Part shown: in pieces, positions 22,028 through 35,100 of the stretch | Position numbering within the stretch: the stretch's first letter is position 1 | Layout of the letters: each line of letters starts with the position of its first letter | Source: Puccinellia tenuiflora | Taxonomy: Eukaryota > Streptophyta > Magnoliopsida > Poales > Poaceae | Length of the DNA stretch: 64,000 nucleotides | Assembly (NCBI GenBank): GCA_012064385.1 | Contig: QRDG01001975.1 | Location: 1 to 64,000 of the forward strand | Direction: 5' to 3' | Program-made: the position numbers and the translations under genes | Notes under the pieces: model-generated | Told to the model about the DNA's origin: nothing | Seen by the model: the letters and a program-made list of their open reading frames with translations, nothing else | Databases searched by the model: none

Positions 22028-25000
22028 TGTAATGTTCCTGCACTTAGAAATATGGCAAGTACCTGTGTATAGTGCAAATCCCTGGATCGTTTCATTTGCA
22101 CACACAGTTTACGATGAATATCATAACATTGTATCAATTATTACACGAATGATCCAGACTTGGAAAATAAATGGTTCGATACAACTTTGCATAGCATAAA
22201 GCTAGCTTATTCAATAAAGCAGCGGAAATATATCGTCAAAGAGCCTCCATCTTCATGATGCGCCACAGGCGAAAACATGTTGGTGCAGACTCGAAACCCA
22301 AACGTAATCCTTACTCATCGTCAGAAAAATCTGCATCAATTAATAATTTGCAACAGAGTGGGTCAGATACCATTAAAAATGGATCTGGCAAGTGACACTA
22401 TGTGGACACTTAGTGGAATAACTCTATAGCCTATATGCATATTTGGCTGGTGGAGTTCAAGGCTATTTTGCATAAAAGCCAAATTTTGCCTAACATTTGT
22501 AAAACTTTTTCCTCAAATGTTTGAGACAATATGGCATGAAATCCATAGTCTCGTCTACCCTTGTTTACCCATCAAATTTTACTTAGAGAAATAAGAGGTT
22601 GGGAGCCTCCGTTTCCATCCTTGATCAGCTGCTTGAATTGTCCGTAACCGGGGACACGGCTAAATACTTAGTTTTTAACTCTACAGAGGTTGTGCACTTT
22701 CACCATTAGACCCAACAAACCCAAACTATCCTCAAGCACTCAATTTGTGTTAAGGAAAAGGAGAGAGTTGAGACGAGACTTTTCGGAAGCATTTTCTCCT
22801 TCCCTTACCGGCTTGACCCGTTCCACCTACATCCTCTACATCTGCTTGTCAAGCCGGGAGGAGTCCACGCAACTTAATTCATCTAGCCAGAGCCCATATG
22901 ACTAATGGCTGCACGGGAAGCATCTTCACTTAGAGAAAACTTTGGTCCCTTTGTTCCTGGGTGGCAATCCACAAGTGAATATCCCATCGGTAAAACCCCT
23001 AGGGACAACACTCAACTCATACAACCATTCAAGCCCAAATCCACCCAGGTGATAAATTTAACTTAGTAGAATTAAGCTTTTCAATAAAACACTTTTGCAT
23101 AGCATCAATATATCTACTAAGTTATCAATAGGATTCTAGACACAACTAGTGTAAAGGAGATAGTAGTTTTAGCATAGCAATACTATCCAACACATGCATA
23201 AAGAAATACACTAAGTCATGCTTAGAAAATACTTAGGAAATTTATGAGGTGTGCCACTTGCCTTGGCAACAAGCAGAATAGCAACAACAGCCGCAACAGT
23301 CCTCGTTTCCCTCCGGAGATTCTAACACATCAAACAATACATAATGAACACACAAGTTCCATAAAACTTCTAAGGAAAATATGCAATGCATGATGTGCAA
23401 AATATTTCTAAGGACTAGGGATGCATGCCATGCCATGAAATAATTCTAAGTTAATGCAACACTTGAGGTCGAATTTTAACTAAGGACTAAAGCTAACACA
23501 AGTCCAAAATAATTTCTAAGGAAAAGTGTTGTCAGAATTTTATTATCAAAATTTTCTAAGGAAGAAAGTTACTCTATTTGGGAGGCCGAATATTTCTAAG
23601 TATTTTGTAACTAAGATGATCAAAATATGACTAAGTCATTTTATTAGACGAATATATATGAAGAAAATTAATTTTAATCAATTTTAACTATTAACTAACA
23701 CCTAAAAGCATTTAAACAATATTAAATACAAAAAAAAACTTAGAAAATACTTTTACATAAATAGTAGAGTGTTCCTACGGCCAGAACTTAGACATACAAA
23801 TTTATAGCAAAAGAGTTTGATCAAGTATCAATTTTTAAATTAAAGTTATGTCCAAAATACTAATTAAGCCACTTTTTAAGTTAAACAAAATTAATTCAAC
23901 AAAACCTAAAATTACCAATGCCAAAAGTTTCTACACGTCAGTAGCTATCCAAAAATATAAAATTTATAATTTTCTGATAAAGGGATAAAAATTAATGATA
24001 GTTTTAATCGCAGGGACCAATCTGTGATGCGCAGGGACTAAACAGTAAAGAAAACAAAAGAAATCCTCGCGCTGAAGTCCTTGGATAACGTGTCGTCCTC
24101 TGATTGGTGCGCTTCTCCTCCGTGGGCAGATGCGGGCGATGCGAGCGCGGACGGGTTGCGGCGCGGACGGACGCGGCGGGCATCTTGATGACGTGGCCTC
24201 CTCTGATTGGCTGATACCTCTTCGCGTGGACGAGCTAATCTGGAGCGCTGATCCTAGATCTAACGGCTCCAAACAAAATGACTAACGGTGGGCGGCGCCT
24301 CTGCCGGAGAGCTCGCCGGAAACCTAATACTACGGTGGCGCCAGGGCCGGAGTTCGCCGGAAAAACGATCTAGCCTTAGCTACGGTTCGTGGAGCGTACC
24401 GATGCGTTCAGGGTGACGAGGCGATGTCGTTGGCGAGGGGTGGCGGTCCAGGGACTCCTCCTGCTCTGGTGATTGCTCGCCGGAGTAGTGAGTGGCGGCA
24501 GGTGGCTTCGGTCGATCACGTGCGCGACGATCTGGTGCACAAAAAAAAGAACGAAGGTGTCCATGAGATGTGCCGCAAAGAGAGGAAGCGAGAGGGGGAG
24601 AAGAGGGAGGCCGGGGTCGTCGGAGTACGGCCGGAGGCGAGATTTACCGGCGGCGGGTGCAGCGGCGGCTCGAGCTCCTGCGCAGCAGCCTGGCGGCGAT
24701 TGGCTAGGGTTTTTGGGGCGAGGATGATGCGGAGGAGGTGGAGATTAAGTAGAGGGGCGCGGGGCCGCGGATAAGTCCGATTCGGTAGAGATTCTCGCGG
24801 GATTGGTTCGGTCGAGTTCGTGTTCGTCACGGCGTCGGGGAAAGAAAGGAGAAAGAAAAGGGGAGAGGGAGAGAGGCCGGTCGGGGTGCTGTTGGGCTGG
24901 ACCTGGGCCGGCTCGGGTGGGCTGGCTCGGCTGGCTCGGCCGTTTTCTCCTTTTTTTTTTGACAAAGCTTTTTCCTTTTTCCTTTCCCTGGTTTTAAAAA

Positions 25001-25283
25001 CTGAAAATGAAACCATAGCCAAACTTTTCATAAAAATTTGCAAAAATACTTTTTAGAGAGCTTTTCAAACATATAATATTATGGCACTTATCTTGTCACC
25101 AAAATAAATAAAATATTTGAAAACATGGCTAGGGTTACTTAGCACCCTTTTATTCCATTATTTTGAATTGATAAAACCAAAATCAAATCAAGCCACCTAA
25201 AATAATTAAAATAAATGCACAAACAAATGCATATGATGACATGAATGCATGCTTATGCAATTTTTGAAAATTGGGATGTTACA
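22028..25283 (-). mobile_element. Solo LTR (Gypsy, Tekay/Del-like), minus orientation
   Basis: The insert begins TGTAATGTTCC and ends GGGATGTTACA on the plus strand and is flanked by the 5-bp duplication CTGTG (22023-22027 and 25284-25288). It lies inside a 655-bp repeat unit whose sequence resumes exactly. There is no gag or pol, so it is a 3256-bp solo LTR. Read on the minus strand it starts TGTAACATCCCAATTTTC, close in style to the TGTAACAGCCCTAACTTGG start of the neighbouring Tekay-like LTR, so minus orientation is likely. The 24060-24960 portion is GC-rich, like the leader portion of long Gypsy LTRs. Solo LTRs arise by LTR-LTR recombination. Confidence 0.82.
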
Positions 25284-25638
25284 CTGTGTGGCAGCTGCAG
25301 TTCAAAATCTAGTCGTTTCTAGCTGAATCGACATGAAGCCGTTTAAATGGCCGAAAATAGGCAGAGAGCTCGGAAACACATGCCTTTTGGTGATTGTACA
25401 TAAAATGATGTCTACTTTGTGAAGAATATGTATCGGTGCCATTATGGACGACTTTCTCGGTAGCCGCTTCACAAAAAATGCTATTTTAAGCACTCGAAAA
25501 ATAAAAAGTGGGTTTTTTGTGAAACATGTCGAAATCTTTGTTCGGCAACATTGCTTCCCATCTCACAATTAACACATATGCCAAATTTGGGCACATTTAG
25601 ACAAACTATGTCATGAATGTGGTCAAAACATTGCTCAT

Positions 25639-27473
25639 TGTAACAGCCCTAACTTGGTAATGAAAAATACGAGTAATTTTTTTTCACTTTTTGCATTCAT
25701 GTTTGCATCATGGCATATCTTTAAATTGCTTTTGTCAACAAACCACAAATGGGAAGCAATAAAAAGAGGGAAGCCAACACTTCCCAAAACCTTTACTTCT
25801 TGAAATGCAAACTATGGAGCAACCCTTAACATGACAGGTGACCATATGGTTCAACAAGTTCCCCAAGTTCATCACTTTGCACAAGAACCAAATGGATGGT
25901 TTCCATTTCTATTTCCTTTCTCCTTAGGCCCTAACATGTGGTTCAAAGCTTTTGTTATTGTCAGCCATGCCACCTTGCTCAAAGGTCCAAATAAATGTAT
26001 GGTGATCTGTTTTGTCTTGTGGAGAAACTCCCAGAAATTTTGTATATTTTTCTGGAGTTGTTTTGTTGCCCAAATAGAAAAGCCATTTCTGTTTTGTTTT
26101 GGTTCACCGGAACTACCGGTCCTCCGACCGGAAGTACCGGGCCGCCGTCGTCCCTGTGGCGACAGTGGCGCGCCCTGTCGCCTTGGCCGCACGCTCACCC
26201 TGCGCTCCAGGCCACCTGCTCCCTAGGGTTAAGTGACCCCACTGGCCGCACCTGCTCCTCTCTCTCCCCTCATCCGTTTTCCCCACGCGCAGAGCCCTAG
26301 CCCTAACCCTAGATCGAGCGTTGCCGTCCGCCGCCGCCGCCGTGGCTGCCGAGCACGCCGCCGTCGACTCCGGCCACTCCAGCCCGAGCCAAGACCGCCG
26401 GAAGCTCCACCGCGACGCCCTCTACCTCTCCGCCGCAGGAATCGGCCGGAGCCGTTCGGAATCGCCGCCATTGCTCCGTTCTTCCCCGCCTCCGTCCGCC
26501 GCCGTGCGAGCACGCCATTGTCGCCGACCGACCTCCCCGCGCCTCCCTGTCTCCGGATTCGTGCTCCCGGTGAGCACACGATCCCCCTGAGCTTCCTCGC
26601 TCTCCTCCTCTCCCCCTCTATCACCGAGTCGCCGTAGCTCGGCTCGCACTCGCCGCCAGCCGTCGTCGTTCTCGTCGATTCCGGCGACCTAGGAGTAGCG
26701 GCGCCGCCCGTTTGTGTCCTAGTAGCCCCGCGCGTCGTCGGCACTTGTTGGCACGCCCGCGCACGCTCTCCGTCGCCGTATCGGCGCGTGACTTCGCCGC
26801 GGTCACCGCACGCACTCGCCACGGCCGTGCTCAAATCCGTTGGCCGGAAGTAAGATCGGTAGTACCGGTACACCGGAAGTAACAGCGGAAGTAGAGCCGG
26901 AAGTTTTCTTCTTCGGTACTGGATGTTTCTGATCGTAAGCGGAAGTAGGACCAGAAGTACCGCTAGACCGGAACTACCGGCCCTATTACCGGAAGTTCCG
27001 GCAGTCTGTGTTAAGTTTGAATGTTTCATAACTTGTTAAATGTTAAGTCAAAACTTGTGAATGTTATATCAAATTGAGCAGCTTTACAAATGCAATCCAA
27101 ACACGATAATATCACATCCTGATCACAAATCTTTAAAGGATGTTACTCATAATTCGATCAAAAGGTTTAATTTCAAATAATCTTATAATTTGCTATTTAT
27201 TCATCGGTGCTCCGAAAATTACAAATAAAGTACCAAAATGATCGGAGTGACAAACCCTATCCATTTATATCATGTTCATGCATATTTGAGCCACTTCTTT
27301 AATAATTTACTAATTTATGAAGAATGTGGTCACTAAGATAAATATGGAGTTGTGTCCAAATAATTGCACTAATTATTTGGAGCTCCATTTAATTTGTTAT
27401 ATCTTTTAGATGTTGTTATGCTTGCATCAATTTGACATGACAACATGTGTTTGTGCATTGCACCTTGTGATCG
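25639..27473 (+). repeat. Truncated 5' LTR of the Tekay-like element
   Basis: 25639-27473 is collinear with 32185-34013 of the 3' LTR. Similarity stops abruptly after ccttgtgatcg, and the equivalent of 34014-35671 is absent. The following sequence (27474-27731) is the gag leader, with no primer-binding site. The GC-rich part (26100-26880) has repeated ccggaagtac words. Confidence 0.9.
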
Positions 27474-27731
27474 CTGTACTCTGATTCTTACCTCTATTTG
27501 TTTTAAGCTTGGTGTTTTGTTTAGGTTCTCGGGGTTGGGTTTCTACCGTTCGGTGTTTGTCTCGAGACCCTTGTATCAGTGTGTTACCGCCGCGATGACG
27601 TGATGTCACCGTGGTTTCCTAATTTTGTCTTGTGTTATTGCTTCTTAAATCTTTATAGCTGCAAGGACCCTAATGATCTATCCTATCTGTCGAAATTGGT
27701 TACTAACTTGTCGTTGTTCCAATTCTTCAGA

Positions 27732-29241
27732 ATGGCTCCTACCCGCCGTGGGGAACAGAGCAACCCTGATCCACCGCCGCCACCCTCAATGGCGGAGGTT
27801 TTGATGGCTATCGAGCAAAACCGCGTGCGCAATGAGGATCTACTTGCGTAGTTGGTTCAACAGGGTGCACAGAGGAACACGGACTGCACCACTCTCACCC
27901 AGTTCTTGCGGTCCCAACCTCCCAATTTCTCTGAAGCTAAGGAGCCGCTTGATGCGGATGATTGGCTTCGGGCTATAGAGCGCAAGTTTGCCGCTCTTCG
28001 TGTTCCGGTGGCGGAACATGTTAACTTCGCCACCTACCTACTGGAAGGAGCCGCCGGCTCCTGGTGGGAGAGCCATGTGGCAATGGTTGCCGCGGCCATG
28101 TTGTCACTTGGGAGGAGTTTCGCGCCGCTTTCCGTGCAGCGTACATCCCCAAGCCTATTCTCGAGCTCAAGAGGAGGGAGTTCCTAGACCTAACCCAGGG
28201 ACGCATGGACGTCCGGACCTATGGACGGGAGTTCAACCACCTCTCCCGTTACGCCCCTCGGGACGTGACGAATGATGAGGACAAGCAATACCTCTTCCGC
28301 AAGGGGCTCGCGCCTCGTCTCCGATACGAGCTCCTGCCCTTCAAGTTCACCTCCTACCAAGAGCTCTACAACCAGGCTCTCACCATGGAGCAAGGTAGGA
28401 AGGAGCTAGAGGCTTCTAAGAGGCCAGTTTCCACCGACCACCAGAGCTCCTCCTCGTCTGAGGGCAAGAAGCGCAAGGTCTTCGTGCCTTTTAGCGCGGT
28501 GCCTAAGGCGCCCTTCGCGCCGAAGCCCACCGGGTACTTGTCACCTCCGCCTCGCCCAGCTACCTCGACCTTGGGTGCGGCCGGAGGCGGTTTTTGACCT
28601 CGACTTCCTGCACCACCGGGGCTCACTTGCTTCGCCTATGGCCAGCCAGGGCACTACTCCAGGGAGTGTCCCCAGAAGGCACCGGCTACCCCAGCACCTG
28701 CACCAGCACCCTCTACCCCAGCAATCAAGGCTACCACTGTCAGCCGTGGCCGCTTGAACCACGTCTCGGCTGAAGGCGTTGAGGAGGACCCCGGAGTTAT
28801 TATGGGTACGCTTCGAATCAATACATATCTAGCTTCAGTATTATTTGATTCTGGAGCTTCGCATTCGTTCATATCCATATCATACGCACACAACCATCAA
28901 ATACCGTTTGCAAATATGGATTCCCCGTTAGTGGTCAAGACCCCAGGCTCTAGTTGGCATACAAATTGGATAGCTCCAGAGGTTCAAGTTTCCGTAGGGT
29001 CAATCCCGTTTCCTTTCTCATTGATAGCCCTGAAGTCAGAAGGGATCGATGTCATTTTGGGTATGGATTGGCTAGTAAAATATCAGGCCAACCTGGATTG
29101 TGCTGCCAAGACTGTCACCGTGATCCACCCATGCTATGGGGAAGTGCGTTACTGGTCCCCAACTTCTGCAACTCCTTCCGCCGCCACTCCTCTCTCACCG
29201 GAGATCAGTTTATATTTCCTGTAAGGAATCACCCCGCCTGA
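27732..29241 (+). pseudogene. gag-protease region of the Tekay-like element
   Basis: The ATG at 27732 opens MAPTRRGEQSNPDPPPPPSM. A TAG interrupts at 27849, and the capsid region continues (FLRSQPPNFSEAKEPLDADD, then WLRAIERKFAAL) to a frameshift near 28080-28110, resuming with TWEEFRAAFRAAYIP. A TGA at 28595 precedes the zinc knuckle, which reads CFAYGQPGHYSREC, so the second Cys of CX2CX4HX4C is Tyr. The protease follows with DSGASHSFIS as catalytic motif and ILGMDWL. A TAA at 29222 separates it from RT in the same frame. Each stop is one C-to-T change from a Gln or Arg codon. Confidence 0.88.
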
Positions 29242-29242
29242 A

Positions 29243-30812
29243 ATGCATGAAGTGGCTATGGTGTGTGATTTCCCCGATGTTTTTCCGGAGGAATTGCCCG
29301 GCATGCCACCTGATCGCAGCGTGGAGTTTGTGATAGAGTTGGTCCCGGGAACCGCCCCAATCTCCAAGAGTCCCTACCGTATGCCGACGGAAGAGCTAAC
29401 GGAATTAAAGAAGCAACTTGACGAGTTGCTGGAAAAAGAATTCATCCGTCCGAGTAGCTCACCTTGGGGCTGCCCGGTCATCTTTGTTAAGAAGAGAGAT
29501 ACCAACGTTCCTCGTTTGGTTGTTGATTACCGCCCCCCTAAATGCGGTGACCATCAAGAACAAGTATCCCATTCCTCGAATGATTGACCTGTTCGATCAC
29601 CTAGCTGGAGCAACGGTGTTCTCCAAGATGGATTTGAGGTCAGGCTACCATCAGATTAAGATCCGAAAGGAGGATATTCCGAAGACGGCCTTCACTACCC
29701 GTTATGGGTTATATGAGTACACCGTCATGTCCTTCGGCCTCACAAATGCTCCAGCTACATTCATGAGGCTGATGAACTCTATCTTCCACGAGTACCTCGA
29801 TAAGTTTGTCATTATCTACATCGGTGACATCCTTGTCTACTCTAAAACTGAAGACGAACATGCTAAGCATCTTCGACTTGTCCTGACCAAGCTTGAGACC
29901 ACCGCCTCTACGCCAAGTTCTCCAAGTGCGAGTTTTGGCTAAAAGAGCTTAGTTTCCTCGGCCATGTGGTGTCAGCTGCGGGAGTAGCGGTGATACCAGA
30001 CAAGATTCAGGCAATCCTGGATTGGCCAACTCCCAAATCCGTCAAAGATATCCGAAGCTTTCTTGGATTGGCAGGTTATTACCGCCGATTCATCGAGGGC
30101 TTCTCCAAAATAGCCAAGGCACTGACTGACCTCCTCAAGAAAACAAACAATTTGTGTGGTCAGACAAGGCTGAAAAAAGCTTCCAAACCCTCAAGGTCAA
30201 ACTCACCACCACTCCGGTGCTTGTCCTTCCCGACACCGACAAGGACTTTGTCGTGTATTGTGATGCCTCACTCCAAGGCTTGGGTTGTGTGTTGATGCAA
30301 GATGGACATGTTGTCGCCTATGCCTCCCGTCAACTCAAGCCACACGAGCAAAATTATCCAACTCATGATTTGGAGCTTGCCGCCGTGGTAAATGCTCTGA
30401 AGCAATGGAGGCCATATCTATTGGGCAACCGTTGCGAGATCTACTCCGACCACCAAAGTCTGAAGTATCTCTTCACCCAGCCGGATCTGAACTTGAGGCA
30501 GAGACGATGGTTGGAATTGATAAAAGACTATGATGTGACCCTCAACTATCAACCCGGCAAGGCAAATGTCGTGGCCGATGCCTTGAGTCGCAAGGCCTAT
30601 TGCAACACCGTGATGGTTGAAAAGGCGCAACCGGCTCTTCATGAGGAGTTTGCCAGGTTGAATCTGGAAATTGTTCCTTCCGATTTTCTAGCTAACCTCG
30701 AGATCAAGTCCACTCTTGAGGATGATATCAAGGCCGCCCAACAAAATGATCCTGAAATCCTCGAGATCAAAGAGAAGATAGCTGCTGGGAAGGCAAATTG
30801 TTTTCTCGGTTG
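29243..30812 (+). pseudogene. Reverse transcriptase-RNase H region, disrupted
   Basis: RT begins near VCDFPDVFPEELPGMPPDRS, with SPYRM, KEFIRPSSSPWG and VDYRP. A frameshift occurs in a C-run at about 29535, then FSKMDLRSGYHQIKI and FGLTNAPATFMRLMN follow. The catalytic box reads FVIIYIGD, where Gypsy RTs have (Y/F)xDD. One of the two essential Asp residues is Gly, so polymerase activity would be lost. More frameshifts fall at about 29900 and 30140. RNase H carries VVYCDASLQGLGCVLMQ, LELAAVV and a DHQSLKYLF box and ends in a frameshift near 30800. RNase H itself looks largely intact. Confidence 0.9.
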
Positions 30813-32149
30813 ATGAAAATGGTGTTGTCTACTTTGGTGACCGTTTAGTGATGCCCAAGAGTGGGAACATAAGGGAGTTGATCCTTTCAGAAGCTCACGA
30901 GTCACCCATCTCTATTCATCCGGGTAGCACAAAAATGTACCAAGATCTACGCCCTCAATTTTGGTGGTCTTGCATGAAGCGCGAGATTGCCGAGTATGTT
31001 GCTGAATGCGACGTCTGTCGCCGAGTAAAGGCTGAACATCAAAGGCCAGCCGGTACCCTCCGCCCCATAGCCATTCCCGAGTGGAAATGGGATGAGGTTG
31101 GTATGGATTTCATCACCGGCTTTCCAAGGTCACAAAAGGGCAACAATGCTATTTGGGTCATCATCGACCGTCTGTCAAAGGTTGCCCATTTCCTTCCGGC
31201 CCGTGATGATATTCGAGCAAGTCAACTTGCCGACTTGTACATGGCCCGGATTGTCCCTTTACACGGGGTTCCTTTGCGGATCATCTCTGACCGTGGAAGC
31301 TTATTTGTGTCCAAGTTTTGGCAAAGTTTCCAAACGGCTCTTGGAACCCGTCTCAACTTCAGCACCGCCTATCACCCTCAAACCGACGGTCAAACTGAAA
31401 GAGTAAATCAAGTTCTTGAGGACATGCTTCGGGCTTGTGTTATCTCTTTCGGCAAGAGTTGGGAAAAGTACCTCCCTCTCGCCGAGTTCTCCTACAACAA
31501 TAGCTATCAAGCCAGTTTGCAAATGGCTCCCTTTGAGGTTCTTTATGGGAGAAAATGCCGGACTCCTCTCAATTGGTCTGAAACCGGGGAGAGGTCCCTC
31601 TTCGGTCCTGATGTGATCAATGAAGCCGAAGAGAAAGTCCGTGTCATTCGGGAAAATCTCAAGGCCGCTCAATCCCGTCAAAAGAGCTATTATGACAAGC
31701 ACCATCAAGAAGTCCACTATGAGATTGGTGACAAGGCCTATCTTCGAGTTTATCCTCTCCGAGGCGTTCGTCGCTTCGGAATCAAGGGCAAATTGGCACC
31801 TCGCTATGTTGGCCCTTTCACCATCCTAGCCAAGCGAGGGGATCTCTCCTATCAACTTGAGTTGCCCTCCAACTTTCCGGATGTCCATGATGTGTTCCAT
31901 GTTTCCCAACTCCGTCGTTGCTTCAAGGATCCAATCCGTGGGGTTGACCATGATGCATTGGACATTCAGGAGGACTTGACCTATCGCGAGCATCCTATCC
32001 GCATCTTGGATGAAGCGGAAAGGAAAACCCGCAACAAGTCCATCAAGTTTCTCAAGGTCCAATGGTCTAACCATTCCGAGGAAGAAGCTACATGGGAGCG
32101 TGAAACTAGTCTTCGTCAGGAATACCCCGCCTTTTTCACTCTAGCCTAG
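30812..32149 (+). pseudogene. Integrase-chromodomain region of the Tekay-like element
   Basis: An open stretch of over 430 codons. The HHCC zinc region (HESPISIHPG, then CDVCRRVK) is followed by the DDE core: WDEVGMDFITG (first Asp), RIISDRGSLF (second Asp) and TDGQTERVNQ (Glu). A GPY-like segment LAPRYVGPFTIL follows. A C-terminal chromodomain (REHPIRILDEAER, IKFLKVQW, EEATWERE) ends the protein. In chromoviruses this tail is thought to guide integration toward particular chromatin. This stretch has no stop, but it depends on a polyprotein broken upstream. Confidence 0.9.
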
Positions 32150-32169
32150 AATCTCGCGACGAGATTCCT

Positions 32170-32184
32170 GTAAGGGGGTAGAGT
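32170..32184 (+). other. Polypurine tract of the Tekay-like element
   Basis: gtaagggggtagagt lies immediately before the TGTAAC start of the 3' LTR. Position and purine content fit the plus-strand primer. Confidence 0.8.
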
Positions 32185-35100
32185 TGTAACAGCCCTAACT
32201 TGGTAATGAAAAATACGAGTAATTTTTTTTCACTTTTTGCATTCATGTTTGCATCATGGCATATCTTTAAATTGCTTTTGTCAACAACCACAAATGGGAA
32301 GCAATAAAAAGAGGGAAGCCAACACTTCCCAAAACCTTTACTTCTTGAAATGCAAGCTATGGTGCAACCCTTAACATGACAGGTGACCATATGGTTCAAC
32401 TAGTTCCCCAAGTTCACCTTTGCACAAGAACCAAATGGATGGTTTCCATTTTGTTTCCTTTCTCCTAAGGCCCTAACATGTGGTTCAAAGCTTTTGTTAT
32501 TGTGAGCCATGCCACCTTGCTCAAAGGTCCAAATAAATGTATGGTGATCTGTTTTGTCTTGTGGAGAAACTCCCAGAAATTTTGTATATTTTTCTGGAGT
32601 TGTTTTGTTGCCCAAATAGAAAAGCCATTTCTGTTTTGTTTTGGTTCACCGGAACTACCGGTCCTCCGACCGGAAGTACCGGGCCGCCGTCGTCCCCGTG
32701 GCGACAAGTGGCGCGCACTATCGCCATGGCCACACGCTCACCCCGCGCTCCAGGCCACCTGCTCCCTAGGGTTAAGTGACCCCACTGGCCGCACCTGCTC
32801 CCCTCTCTCCCCTCATCCGTTTTCCCCACGCGCAGAGCCCTAGCCCTAACCCTAGATCGAGCGTCGCCGTCCGCCGCCGCCGTGGCTGCCGAGCACGCCG
32901 CCGTCGATTCCGGCCCCTCCAGCCCGAGCCAAGACCGCCGGAAGCTCCACCGCGACTCCCTCTACCTCTCCGCCGAAGGAATCGGCCGGAGCCGTTCGGA
33001 ATCGCCGCCATTGCTCCGTTCTTCCCCGCCTCCGTCCGCCGCCGTGCGAGCACGCCATTGTCGCCGACCGACCTCCCCGCGCCTCCCCGTCTCCGAATTC
33101 GTGCTCCTGGTGAGCACACGATCCCCCTGAGCTTCCTCGCTCTCCTCCTCTCCCCCTCTATCACCGAGTCGCCGTAGCTCGGCTCGCACTCCCCGCCGAC
33201 CGTCGTCGTTCTCGTCGATTCCGGCGACCTAGGAGTAGCGGCGCCGCCCGTTTTGTGTCCTAGTAGCACCGCGCGTCGTCGGCACTTGTTAGCACGCTCG
33301 CGCACGCTCTCCGTCGCCGAATCGGTGCGTGACATCGCCGCGGTCACCGCACGCACTCGCCACGGCCGTGCTCAAATCCGTTGGCCGGAAGTAAGATCGG
33401 TAGTACCGGTACACCGGAAGTAACAGCGGAAGTAGAGCCGGAAGTTTTCTTCTTCGGTACTGGATGTTCTGATCGTAAGCGGAAGTAGGACCGGAAGTAC
33501 CGCTAGACCGGAACTACCGGCCCTATTACCGGAAGTTCCGGCAGTCTGTGTTAAGTTTGAATGTTTCATAACTTGTTAAATGTTAAGTCAAAACTTGTGA
33601 ATGTTATATCAAATTGAGCAGCTTTACAAATGCAATCCAAACATGATAATATCACATCCTGATCACAAATCTTTAAAGGATGTTACTCATAATTCGATCA
33701 AAAGGTTTAATTTCAAATAATCTTATAATTTGCTATTTATTCATCGGTGCTCCGAAAATTACAAATAAAGTACCAAAATGATCGGAGTGACAAACCCTAT
33801 CCATTTATGTCATGTTCATGCATATTTGAGCCACTTCTTTAATAATTTACTAATTTATGAAGAATGTGGTCACTAAGATAAATATGGAGTTGTGTCCAAA
33901 TAATTGCACTAATTATTTGGAGCTCCATTTAATTTGTTATATCTTTTAGATGTTGTTATGCTTGCATCAATTTGACATGACAACATGTGTTTGTGCATTG
34001 CACCTTGTGATCGTGTGATTTATGTGTTCTTTGTTTTTCTCTTTTGGGTATCGATAGATTCCGGCGTCGAGGGTCTCTCTACTTACCCCGACGAGCAGTA
34101 CTTCACGACCGGGCAGCAAGGCAAGAGATAACCTAACCTTCTTGGCATCTAGCATCTTATATTTATAAACTTATTTTATCCACCATAATATTGCATGCGA
34201 TTCAAATGTCTCTTTTGATCAAAATATTAGAATATCCTATGAATGCATGTTCCTCCCCGAGCCAATCACATGTATCCCTACCTATGAAACCTAGGGTTGA
34301 AGTGTTGGCCGAGATAAAGATAGAATTGTTGTATTCATATGCTTAGCCATGCTTAGCCATGCTTAAATAGGTGCTTTATGTCCGTTATAAATTCCATAAT
34401 TGTTGATGTTGATGGAATGATTCGGGCATGGTGGATGAATGTGATGCTAAAATTAAAATGCTAAGATGGTTTGGGTGAGTTGCCATCGGGGATGGTGTTT
34501 TGCCTCACTCTAGCCCCTAGGTGCGAGTTATTTACCTCTTGAACCAAGACTAGCGTGCTGCCATTGGTGGGTGTATGGGCGCCTTACTGACCAAATAATT
34601 TGTGAGGGGCTTGTCAAGGGTCCTCTAGTTCGAGTTTTCCATTTGCCGTGTGTGTGAGCGGAAAAAGACTTGATGAGGATGGTGGTGTTTAGGATGTGAC
34701 GGTGGGGCAGGGCGCTGGGAGCGCTGAACCTGTCCTTCCGCCACTGATGTTCCTTGAGTAAGCCTCATGCATTGTAAAGGTCTAACCGCGCCCGCTCGCC
34801 GGTCTTCCCCGGAAGAGGGCCAACTAGGTGAGCCGGACGGTACCAATGGGTAAATTAGTACACCCCTGCAGGGTAAATCTTTTCGAAAAGCCATGTCCAT
34901 GGTTATGGACAACTTGGGAATAGACGATAAGATCATAGAGAAACTTAACCTAATTGATATGGCAGCTAAAGGTTGCATAATCAACGTGTGGTAAAGGTCC
35001 ATTTCCTCGAGGGTGATTCGAGGGAGTGCCTTTGGTGGAGATGAGTGGTTGGAGTACAAGTAGGTTCGATGAGAACCGAAGATGAAATGTTTACTCTCTT

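Noticed and set aside
26229..27029. Long minus-strand frame in the 5' LTR (and its twin at 32772-33356)
   Set aside because: Arg/Gly-rich product of a GC-rich LTR. Both copies are LTR sequence with no domain.
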